Origin: Sutterella sp. AM11-39
GTDB lineage: Bacteria > Pseudomonadota > Gammaproteobacteria > Burkholderiales > Burkholderiaceae_F
DNA length: 61,729 nucleotides
Direction: 5' to 3'
Assembly: GCF_003472385.1 (NCBI RefSeq)
Contig: NZ_QRLV01000011.1
Span: forward strand, 1-61,729
The position numbers and the translations under genes were made by a program. Under the pieces are notes generated by a model. The model was not told where the DNA came from. It did not search any database and was given only the letters and a program-made list of their open reading frames with translations. Shown piece by piece: positions 28,508-36,601 of the stretch. Position 1 is the first letter of the stretch; the number at the start of each line of letters is the position of its first letter.

Positions 28508-30814
28508 ATGAAAGCAGAGTCTCTGAAGGTCATGTGTAGCGTAGATGGTCGTATCGTAATAAGTGATTTGCCCCCCCCGTCGCAAGAAACTAATACCCTT
28601 TCCCGCCTGAGGGCAACTCTCGCTCTCAACACCTGTGCCGCAGTCGTCGCCGCATGTTTTTCTACGCCATCTCTTGCTGATATCATCACCAATGACTGGC
28701 TCAATTCTGGTAAGGATTTCCCTCATCTTTCCCTGGATGAAGAAACCATCGTTGAGGGCATCAATGTTGACGTCAAGACGGTGGTTTGTTGGAATAACTA
28801 TACGATCACAACTAACAAAAACCTGACAGTCACCGGCGACACAGTCCTACATCTTTACGGAACTCATGTCAGCGGAAGCGGAGCTGCGACACAAGCTCTT
28901 CATACGGGCACCGCTGGTGTCACAATCCGCCTGAACGGCAATGTCGATCTGATAACAACGTATGAGCCGGGAATCGAAGACGATTATGGTGCTAATGTGC
29001 TGTACATCAATAACGGCGCACAAGCTATTCTCGGAAATTCAAACTCAACAACGCGCATATGGAGCATTGCGGCCAGCCCCGACGCCATTAGTGCCAAAAA
29101 AGGCTCGACAATTGAATTTGTCTCAACACGAAACCAAGTTGTCGGAACAATGGACATGACTGTAAATGGCGGCGTAACCGATACTGCCGTCTCAAAGATT
29201 ACAGGTACCTTTTCGGGCTCGGATTCCTATTGGTTCGGTGACGAGGCCTCAAGCGAAAACACATCTGCTGACGGACGAAAGAACGCCAAAGGTGTTCTCG
29301 ATCTGACCTTCACAAACGGTGCTCAGTGGTCCTATCTGGCGGTTGCCGGAGAGAAAACTATCGACAAGCGCATCAGTTCCATCACGCTAAGAGACGGTGG
29401 CATCATCAACCTCTTCGACGACAACCTGGAAGCGTTCTGGGATGAAATCGGTCTTTTGCCGCTTTTGAAAGAAGGGAACTACGACGTTGAGCACAATTAT
29501 GTCCGCATTGGTGACCTCAAGGGCAGCGACGGCATCTTCCGTCTGGATCTCAACTCGGATGACCGCACGCAAAGCGATATGGTCTTTATCGAATCCTCAA
29601 ACGAACCAGGGCGTCACTGGATTGAACCTTATCGCCCCTCTCAGCTCGTCAGTGTCTCTGCCGACAATACGCTCACATTCGCTCTCACCCAAAAAGAGGC
29701 CAATGACGTCACTTTTGCTGACAAAATCAACATCTACGGCGAAACGCTCTACGACTACGAACTGTCCATTGACTACGAGACGATCAGTTCTGAAGATTTG
29801 GCCGAACTAGAAGATCAAATCAAATCCAACTACACAGACTTCGAAGACTTTAAGGTCAGCGATTATGAAGACGGCACCAGATGGTTCATCAATCGCGTCA
29901 CTGTTTCCGAATCGGCTGCGACTGTCGGCGTGCGCAACGCCGGCTGGGCAGCCTATGACGCCGTAATGCAGATGGATCGCCGCGATCGTCGTTTACGTGA
30001 AAGCGCATTTGCCAACGATGCTTCCAACGACGGCCTGTGGGTACGAGTACAGTACGGCAGACTCGGCGCAGATGACGCATACAAGTCCGACACGACCACC
30101 GTTCACGTGGGTTACGAACGTCAGACTTCTGACAACAACCGCTTCGGTGTGAGTGTCTCTTACATGGACGGCAGTCCTGACTTTGAAAACCTGAAGGGAG
30201 GCGGTGATCTGAAACGCTACGAAATCGCCGTTTACGATACCCTCACCTTCGGCAACCACTACTTGGACTTCGTGGGACGCTTCGGTCACTTGAGCTCAGA
30301 CTTCTCATCTTCAAGAAGCGCCAGCTCGATTTCCACCCAAGGTGAATTCTCGACGAACTACTTCGGCGTTTCTGCTGAATACGGTTATACGCTCAAGTCT
30401 GCGGCAGGTTTCTTTGCCGAACCTCAATTACAGATGCAGGCGACTCGACTTGAAGGCTACAACTACGGTTTGCAACGCGACATGTCAGTTGATGTTGAAC
30501 AGGAAACGGCGCTTGTCGGACGTGCCGGTCTGAGACTCGGCAAGCACTTTGCCGGTGAACGCAGCTCGGGCGAAATCTACGTTCGAGGCGACCTCTTGCA
30601 TCAGTTCACCGACGGTCAGTTCGGCCGCATCCGTGACCTTGAGGATGTTGAGGTACTGCATTGGGGAGATGCCGGCACCTGGACAAACTTCGGCGTAGGC
30701 GGCTATTACCAATTCGCCAACAAGTTCTCGATGCAACTTGATCTCGAAAAGGGCGCCGGCGGCGAGCAACTTGATGCCTGGATGGTGTCAGGTCGTCTGA
30801 CCTATATGTTCTAA
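28508..30814 (+). CDS. Autotransporter (type Va) with pertactin-like barrel
   Basis: Self-secreting surface protein. The open frame begins at 28241, but the ATG at 28508 has AGGA 11 bases upstream and gives a coherent extended signal peptide: about 40 polar residues, then the core LALNTCAAVVAACF and the site PSLAD. The product is 768 residues: a passenger of roughly 430 residues, Asn/Thr/Gly-rich beta-helix in style, without a protease motif, then a C-terminal barrel of about 280 residues (from ASNDGLWVRVQYGRLG to GRLTYMF, final Phe). A C8 tract lies inside the signal-coding part (28571-28578). The function is unknown; adhesion or surface coating is typical for such proteins. Dead autotransporter fragments lie on both sides. 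Confidence 0.85.
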   Translation: MKAESLKVMCSVDGRIVISDLPPPSQETNTLSRLRATLALNTCAAVVAACFSTPSLADIITNDWLNSGKDFPHLSLDEETIVEGINVDVKTVVCWNNYTITTNKNLTVTGDTVLHLYGTHVSGSGAATQALHTGTAGVTIRLNGNVDLITTYEPGIEDDYGANVLYINNGAQAILGNSNSTTRIWSIAASPDAISAKKGSTIEFVSTRNQVVGTMDMTVNGGVTDTAVSKITGTFSGSDSYWFGDEASSENTSADGRKNAKGVLDLTFTNGAQWSYLAVAGEKTIDKRISSITLRDGGIINLFDDNLEAFWDEIGLLPLLKEGNYDVEHNYVRIGDLKGSDGIFRLDLNSDDRTQSDMVFIESSNEPGRHWIEPYRPSQLVSVSADNTLTFALTQKEANDVTFADKINIYGETLYDYELSIDYETISSEDLAELEDQIKSNYTDFEDFKVSDYEDGTRWFINRVTVSESAATVGVRNAGWAAYDAVMQMDRRDRRLRESAFANDASNDGLWVRVQYGRLGADDAYKSDTTTVHVGYERQTSDNNRFGVSVSYMDGSPDFENLKGGGDLKRYEIAVYDTLTFGNHYLDFVGRFGHLSSDFSSSRSASSISTQGEFSTNYFGVSAEYGYTLKSAAGFFAEPQLQMQATRLEGYNYGLQRDMSVDVEQETALVGRAGLRLGKHFAGERSSGEIYVRGDLLHQFTDGQFGRIRDLEDVEVLHWGDAGTWTNFGVGGYYQFANKFSMQLDLEKGAGGEQLDAWMVSGRLTYMF
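28571..28578 (+). repeat. C8 homopolymer tract in the autotransporter signal-peptide coding region
   Basis: Eight C in a row code for the Pro-Pro-Pro stretch about 22 residues into the protein. Loss or gain of one base would shift the frame before the secretion core and silence the gene, as in known phase-variable surface genes. Confidence 0.6.
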
Positions 30815-31106
30815 ATTACTTCGAAACAATCTAACGGGTCCGCGCTAAGTAAACCAAACTGAGTTGGATTTGCTTTACAAACGTGGTTTTACTTATGGGA
30901 CGAATTCCAATTAGAAACAGTCCATCACGAAAAGTTGATTCGACGAAGTAATCACTTTTTCAAAGCTGCCGCAAGGTCAGCTCTATAAAAAATCAGACCA
31001 TATCACCTAAATTACGTTACTTTTGAGCTTGTGACGTAATTATGTGATGTCACGTACCCTTACGTAAACCGAAGCGAACTGACGTTATATCAGTGAAGAT
31101 CGTACT
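30815..31106. other. Spacer after the autotransporter gene
   Basis: I see no gene here. Several short inverted repeats occur around 31036-31075 (GTGAC...GTCAC; TTACGTAA-like). Confidence 0.3.
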
Positions 31107-31151
31107 GGGCTCGGTAGTAACCGAAATTGTCTTTCGGCTTCTTCCGAGCCC
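31107..31151. repeat. Nested inverted repeat between convergent autotransporter sequences
   Basis: An outer pair GGGCTCGG (31107-31114) and CCGAGCCC (31144-31151) encloses an inner pair CCGAAA (31121-31126) and TTTCGG (31132-31137). It lies 14 bases beyond the end of the minus-strand autotransporter remnant. No T run follows on either strand. It may be an old terminator or an RNA-structure element. Confidence 0.5.
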
Positions 31152-31164
31152 GTACATCTAGCCG

Positions 31165-31900
31165 TCACAAAACCCACCGCAGTCCCGCGCTCACCTGTCA
31201 AGGATTTTGGACGGGAGACCCTGTTGATGTCATGAGGCATCCGTCGGCGTATATCGACTCATTGGTGCCGTAGGTCCCGCCGACCAAAGTCTCGCCTAGG
31301 TTCCGTCCAAATCTGTTTCAAAGCGACGCTGCGTTCCGGCTAAAGGGTGTTTCGTAGCGGTTTCTCCATTCCAGTCGTGGAGCGCCGAAGCGCGGAAATA
31401 CGTCAAAGATGTAGCCGAAAACCGACCCCAAATAACTGACAAGCGTATGGACCACGTCCTGTTATACCATCACGCCATGATCGGAGTGAAAGTCAACGGA
31501 ATCGAGTTGACCTCAGGGGAGTTTGTCACTCGGTTCGAACCAGGAGTTCGTCGCGGGACAACGAAACCGCCAACCGTATTCAACTGCCCAGTTGTAGTAG
31601 CCCAGGCCGCTCCGCACACCCGACTGATTCCGCAACGCTCCATCTGTATCCATGTTCGATGGAGCTTCATCTTCACGTCAAAGAATTGACCGTTGTCGGC
31701 CAAACAACCGCTGTAAAAACACCGTGGCCGTAGTTTCGATGGTTAACCGATCCGTTTCTCAAATCGGAATCTTCGTCGAGAGGCTTACCGAAAGGTTGAG
31801 GTAAAAATTCTCGATCCACTTGTCTACTCCAACCTGAAGCATGTTTTGTTGAGCTTAGCAGGCAGCCGGACGAATGAAAAACCGCGATCGGCATATCAGA
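31165..31900 (-). pseudogene. Remnant of a second autotransporter barrel
   Basis: Reading the minus strand in shifting frames gives successive barrel pieces. From upstream to downstream they are NGQFFDVKMKLHR (about 31690), DGALRNQSGV...YYNWAVEYGWRF (about 31570-31650), FRASALHDWNGET and RRFETDLDGT (31320-31400), GGTYGTNESIYADG (31240-31290), and VSAGLRW before the stop at 31165. These are the strand and loop motifs of autotransporter barrels in correct order, broken by several frameshifts and stops. No passenger can be recognised upstream; the intact protease-type autotransporter ends at 32010 on the same strand. So this is a decayed copy or the barrel left after recombination. Confidence 0.65.
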
Positions 31901-32009
31901 CAACTTCCATCGTTTCTAAGGCTCGACATCGTTAAAGCAAGTGCACGTATTTTTGGAAGACTACGTCTGGTACGCCGAGAGTTGAACGGTTCCGAAGCTG
32001 CAGTCTTAC

Positions 32010-35000
32010 TCAGAACTCCCACTTGAGATTTAGGTGTCCCCAAACGCCGGAAACATCTCCTCCAAACTCGGTGCCCACGCCGAGACTCGCGGCAAAGCCT
32101 TCTGCAAATTTTCCTGTCAGCGAAACCGAAGCTGTACCGGTGTCGCGCGTGCCGACCTCCTCGTCAATGCTGAAAACCGAGTCGCGCCAAGGCACGAAAC
32201 TCGCTCGAGCCATACCGTAACGATTGAGAAATTCATGGTTCCATACGACCGTTGCATCAATCGCCGCTTCTTTCTCGTTCGCCTCAAACTGCGCCGAAAG
32301 CTTCACGCCGAGACTTGATCTCAACGACTGATAAGTTTCGCCTTGCACATAAAGCTCGGCTCCGTGATGCGAATCTTCGGTTATCGAAGGCTGATGCATG
32401 AAACTGTAGTCGAGCCAAAAAACGGGACCGGCCTTGATGCCAGTCGAAAGACGATAGGCTTGTCCGAGTCCTGCGACCAAACTGCCGCCCCACCCCGTCC
32501 AGTCGCTTGAAGCGCTGTCGGCATACCCCTCAAACCGCACCACACGATCGGTATCAGCATTTTCAACGGCAAGCTGTGCCAACCCGAAGGCGTATGTTTC
32601 AACGGTTGTGGCAAAGTCGTATCGGGCATGAGCACCTAAATAGAAGCTTTGCGCGTCGGTCTGACTGCCGTCGGTTCCGTCGTATTTGTCTTTTCTATCG
32701 AGAATTGCTGCGTGCGTGCCGAGCGTCAGTCCGCCTTCGCTCAAAGAAGTCCTAACGTCGACCCCCGCAATCAGTCCGGCGTAGTTGCAACGAATTCCGC
32801 GGTCTTCGATCTTGCCGTAACCGCCCAAAGGACGGATGTAAAACGACCGCCCCGTGGCGTCAACTTCAAGTGCCGTCGGAGAGCTGATTTGCTCAAGCAC
32901 CGTGCCACTCACCACACGCTGAGCCATCAATGCCGCACGCCCGGCGCGTGCAAACACATCGGGGCCAAGCTTTTCGTAGGCGGTGTTCAGCGTACTGCCG
33001 TCGGGATTGGAAAAGTCGAGCGTCGCAACCAAATCCTGCATGCCGCCCTGCGCTTCATCGGCATGTTTGTCGAAAGCCGCCGCTATGGATTTCGTGTTGA
33101 AATTTATCGCATATTGACTGTAGGCATTTGGGGCGCGTTCGGTTGTCACGGTGAGCTCATTGTTTTCCACGCTACCGGTCATTTTGAGCGTGGGCGAAAG
33201 CTCGGAAATGTCGCGCAACGCCACCTCTGTTAGCTTCTGTTCAACATCATTGATCTTTATTGCTTGAGAAAGATCCACAGTATGTGCACCGCTGTAGTAG
33301 CCGATGACAGGCGTAAGGATCACTTTCCCGCCGAATTCGCTCGGTATTTCTTCTGTATCTCGGGTTTCATCACAAATCACGAGCTGATCGGTTGTCTTGT
33401 CCGCAGCAAATTCAAGCAAAACACTCCCCGTATCGCCCATCGAGAAAGCACCGTTGATTTCCATCGTGCCGATGCCGTTGCCGGGCGAGAGTGTTCCGTT
33501 GTTGATGAACGTGCCGTATGAAAAGAACACTTCTTCAGAAACATCTGACTTGTCAAGTACTGTGTACGGACCTTCGAGGAGCGTATACAGTGCCGCCAGG
33601 TTGTACTGTCCTTCTCCGCTTAACGTCGCACCGTCGTCGACCGTCACGGACAACACATTGGCCATGCCGTTGAAGTTAAGTTCTCCTCCCTTCACGTCCA
33701 TTGTCATGGCCGCGGTACCGGCTTGCCCTTCGTAGTCATCCCAGGCGCCGTAGATGTTGCCCGTATAAGACAGGCAGAAATTCTCGTCAGTCGTCTCTCC
33801 TACAGCGGCCCCCGCCTCATCGGCTTTACGGCCGAACGTCAGGTGCGTCAGCATTTCGTTAACGGTGTCGACGGTTACTTTCTTCGGATCTGTCATCCTC
33901 TGTCCAGATTCATCGTAGAACTGAACTCGATCAACCATCGGGTTCCACAAAGAAACAATGTCCCCCGAAAGACTGGCACCGTTCATGATGTTGATGTTGG
34001 AGACGAGCGCGCTGTCGTCAATGTAGATTGCTGCTCTTGTTCCGCTCAATGTGCCCGCGACGTCAAACGAGGAGACCAACGCGCCGTCGAGTCCGATCGT
34101 GTCCGTACCCAGATCTTCATCAGTGGCCGGATCATAGATATACGACCCTCGCTGCTCGGTCGTTTCTCCGATCGTATTGTCGCCGAACGAAAACATGGCA
34201 CCGATGCCGTAGGCACCGTCGGCCGCCAGGGTTCCCTGATGCACAATGTGATGATTTTTACCGTAGGTCACGGCAAGCGCATAACCGTAGTCGCCATCCG
34301 ATCGTACCTCTACGTCCGGGGCGATGCGCAGCGTATTGTCGGTACCGTCAACACGTATGCCCAGCGCATACGTGCCGCTTGTCAGAATGTCGGCCGCTTG
34401 CTTGATGTCATTGTTGCGGCCGTATACGTGAAGACCCACACCCCAAGGATTGTCGTTGGCAACACCCTCGATCCAGCCCGTTCCGTCTTCGTTTCGAGCG
34501 AAATAAGGATTCGTGTTAACGAGAGTGATGCCTGAGTTATAGACCGAATACCCGAACCAGTCGCGGCGATCAATGTCAAAACCGAGGTCCTGCAGGACGG
34601 CAAGTTCAGCTTCCATGAAGGTGTTCCAATTTCGCCAGTACTGATGACTCATCAAACTGTTTTGCAGTTCAATGTGACTCAGTTCGGCCACACCCTCTTC
34701 CCAGCCATTGACCGGTAACCCGTTGACACCCACAGGTTTTTCGAAATGAAGCTGATCGTGATAGTAGATAGTCGCACCTTGGAGAACGTCTTGAACATTC
34801 TCGCTCGTGTAATAAACACCGGCGTCGCTTTCACCTAAGCCGAGTTTATCTCGCTCTTCTTTTGAGTAAAGATCAAATGTATTTGAACGATCGCTGTGAT
34901 TATCCGTAATGGACATAGCCGCTTCTGGTGCATCACCGTCAATGTCCCGAAGACCTTTGTCCCACACGGAAAGAGCGTCGCCAAACTTGTTTTCAACCGC

Positions 35001-35591
35001 ACTGCTCAGCAATCCCAAGGCATGAAACATCTCGTGCGCCAGTGTGGCCGAAAGGTCGCCGACTTCACCGTTTTCGGGTAACGAATACATCGGTCCGTAA
35101 TACCAGTTACCGTCTTCGGCAGACGTATGGTTGATGAAAATCAGGCCTGTATTATCGTCACCCTTGACGCCGTAGAGCAGTTCGGCTGTGAGTTCCGTGA
35201 TGCCTGCTAACGGTCCCGTTGTAATGATGTTGCTGGTCGCGGCAGCATTGCCGTCTTTATCAGAATCGGTCACAACTGCGATGGACCCTGTTGAAACAAC
35301 GAATTTACCAATCATTCGGCCGAGATAATCGAAACTCTCATCAATGCGAGTCTTATCGTCATCCGAAAGCGTCCAGCCGGACTCACCCTGTAGCGGAGAA
35401 CCGTCGTCATCAGGATAGTTATTAAAGACGAAGTCATCGCCCTCGTCATACACTTCAAGCGTCACAAAAGGACTGCCGTCGGCCAGCGTATAGTCCCAAT
35501 ACTGCAGAGCTTGCGCCGTTTGCGACGCAACAACGGTCAACACGCCGAAACAAGTCAACGTTTTGACGGTTTGAGGCAATGTTTTTTTCAT
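32010..35591 (-). CDS. Autotransporter with metzincin-like metalloprotease passenger
   Basis: Surface protein of 1,193 residues. The ATG at 35591 (MKKTLPQ) has GGAGG a few bases upstream; a longer open frame to 35663 lacks one. The signal peptide ends QTAQA. The passenger carries HEMFHALGLLS at about residues 185-195, the zinc-protease HExxHxxGxxS motif, and, near residue 314, SLMSHQYWRNW, which fits a Met-turn. The third metzincin His is replaced by Ser at the standard place, so a distant His may serve as ligand. After the protease-like part come Gly-rich beta-helix repeats, and from about residue 910 a C-terminal barrel (starting near RSFYIRPLGGYG) ending WGHLNLKWEF. It likely cuts host or bacterial surface proteins; this is an inference from motif only. 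Confidence 0.82.
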   Translation of the reverse strand: MKKTLPQTVKTLTCFGVLTVVASQTAQALQYWDYTLADGSPFVTLEVYDEGDDFVFNNYPDDDGSPLQGESGWTLSDDDKTRIDESFDYLGRMIGKFVVSTGSIAVVTDSDKDGNAAATSNIITTGPLAGITELTAELLYGVKGDDNTGLIFINHTSAEDGNWYYGPMYSLPENGEVGDLSATLAHEMFHALGLLSSAVENKFGDALSVWDKGLRDIDGDAPEAAMSITDNHSDRSNTFDLYSKEERDKLGLGESDAGVYYTSENVQDVLQGATIYYHDQLHFEKPVGVNGLPVNGWEEGVAELSHIELQNSLMSHQYWRNWNTFMEAELAVLQDLGFDIDRRDWFGYSVYNSGITLVNTNPYFARNEDGTGWIEGVANDNPWGVGLHVYGRNNDIKQAADILTSGTYALGIRVDGTDNTLRIAPDVEVRSDGDYGYALAVTYGKNHHIVHQGTLAADGAYGIGAMFSFGDNTIGETTEQRGSYIYDPATDEDLGTDTIGLDGALVSSFDVAGTLSGTRAAIYIDDSALVSNINIMNGASLSGDIVSLWNPMVDRVQFYDESGQRMTDPKKVTVDTVNEMLTHLTFGRKADEAGAAVGETTDENFCLSYTGNIYGAWDDYEGQAGTAAMTMDVKGGELNFNGMANVLSVTVDDGATLSGEGQYNLAALYTLLEGPYTVLDKSDVSEEVFFSYGTFINNGTLSPGNGIGTMEINGAFSMGDTGSVLLEFAADKTTDQLVICDETRDTEEIPSEFGGKVILTPVIGYYSGAHTVDLSQAIKINDVEQKLTEVALRDISELSPTLKMTGSVENNELTVTTERAPNAYSQYAINFNTKSIAAAFDKHADEAQGGMQDLVATLDFSNPDGSTLNTAYEKLGPDVFARAGRAALMAQRVVSGTVLEQISSPTALEVDATGRSFYIRPLGGYGKIEDRGIRCNYAGLIAGVDVRTSLSEGGLTLGTHAAILDRKDKYDGTDGSQTDAQSFYLGAHARYDFATTVETYAFGLAQLAVENADTDRVVRFEGYADSASSDWTGWGGSLVAGLGQAYRLSTGIKAGPVFWLDYSFMHQPSITEDSHHGAELYVQGETYQSLRSSLGVKLSAQFEANEKEAAIDATVVWNHEFLNRYGMARASFVPWRDSVFSIDEEVGTRDTGTASVSLTGKFAEGFAASLGVGTEFGGDVSGVWGHLNLKWEF

Positions 35592-35665
35592 CTGTCCTCC
35601 CCTCGTGCGATCGTACGGCTCGGTCTTCCTGAGAAAGCCTTTTACTTTGAGTGTTTTAATCATGC

Positions 35666-36223
35666 TTATTCGCGTGCCGCGACTCCCGAGACTTGCGGAC
35701 GCAACTCAAACAACGCCCGCTCGCCCTTCTTGAAGTACGCGCACATTTCCGGGTCGGGACAGTATAGGTTGCCCGCGGCATGAGCTCTCGCCCGACAACC
35801 GCCACAGAGCAGCATTTTGGCAAGTTGATTTTCATTGCTTACGTTTTCGCTGAGCACGTTGTAGTGATCGACCTTGGTCGTGATCCCCTTTTCGCTCAGT
35901 TTGCGCTGCATCTCCACGAGTTCCTGAATGCGGTCGCGATTTTGCTTCATCAGGGTGACGAGATGGTCGATGAGCTCGTTTTTGCGCTTGTCGGCCTCGC
36001 TGCTCTTGGCGGTGATCGAACTGATGCCGCGGTCACGAACGACGATGCCGCTGCCCGTGACACTGTCAATGAGCGTTCCGAAGAAAGCCCAGTAGACGAC
36101 TGCCGCCATGCAGACGGTGAAGCCCACGAGCAAAACCCACATCCAAGGCGACGTGACATTGGATATGACGTCCGGCTCACGTAATTCGTTTCTCCGATTG
36201 GAAAGTTCAGAAAGCAGCTTCAT
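35666..36223 (-). CDS. Truncated membrane-fusion-like protein with Cys cluster
   Basis: A 185-residue protein with a cytoplasmic start, one membrane segment (about residues 29-50) and then a periplasmic coiled-coil-prone region. The start resembles the first 60 residues of HlyD-type fusion proteins of NHLM/NHLP bacteriocin export systems (VTSPWMWVLLVGF...YWAFFGTLIDSVTGSGIVV). The beta-barrel and lipoyl parts of a full adaptor (usually over 300 residues) are absent. The C-terminal third instead has CGGC and, 18 residues later, CPDPEMC, a possible metal or disulphide site. It ends 75 bases before the autotransporter protease start on the same strand, so they may be co-transcribed. Start site uncertain: no clear ribosome site. 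Confidence 0.6.
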   Translation of the reverse strand: MKLLSELSNRRNELREPDVISNVTSPWMWVLLVGFTVCMAAVVYWAFFGTLIDSVTGSGIVVRDRGISSITAKSSEADKRKNELIDHLVTLMKQNRDRIQELVEMQRKLSEKGITTKVDHYNVLSENVSNENQLAKMLLCGGCRARAHAAGNLYCPDPEMCAYFKKGERALFELRPQVSGVAARE

Positions 36224-36601
36224 AAAACCATACTTCGAACAACAAACTCATATCAAGCGGATCAAGGTCAGGCCGCTCCGCATCATTGTTCTCGGTCTGC
36301 ACACGTGCGCTTGTCTCGACAGCGAAAGGATGCTTGCTGTTTCCGCGTTGTTTGAATACGAGTCTTCGCTTCACTGTAGCCGCAAATTTCAGAACTGCCG
36401 TCGATTTCGTTCATCCGCGAACATGATCAGCCCGTTGTCTCCTTCCCTTCGCAAACCTTTTATTCATCGGGCTTTTTAGGTCATCGCCCGTTAAAGCTCA
36501 GATTTTCACCTTCGCTTAATGGGTTTTCCCTAGGCCTTGAGATTTCAATTCGCATATACTCGAATTAACGTTTCGCACAACAAAAAAAGAGGCCAAGCAC
36601 G
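36224..36601. other. Divergent intergenic region
   Basis: A 378-base spacer between the fusion-protein fragment (minus) and the degenerate ATPase (plus). A long-loop inverted repeat AGCCCG...CGGGCT followed by T5 lies near 36429-36477 but has no gene to end on that strand. A TATACT hexamer near 36555 may be a -10 element for the ATPase gene. No further gene seen. Confidence 0.35.

Noticed and set aside
31447..31689. 80-residue plus-strand frame
   Set aside because: It is antisense to the dead autotransporter barrel and has no ribosome site.
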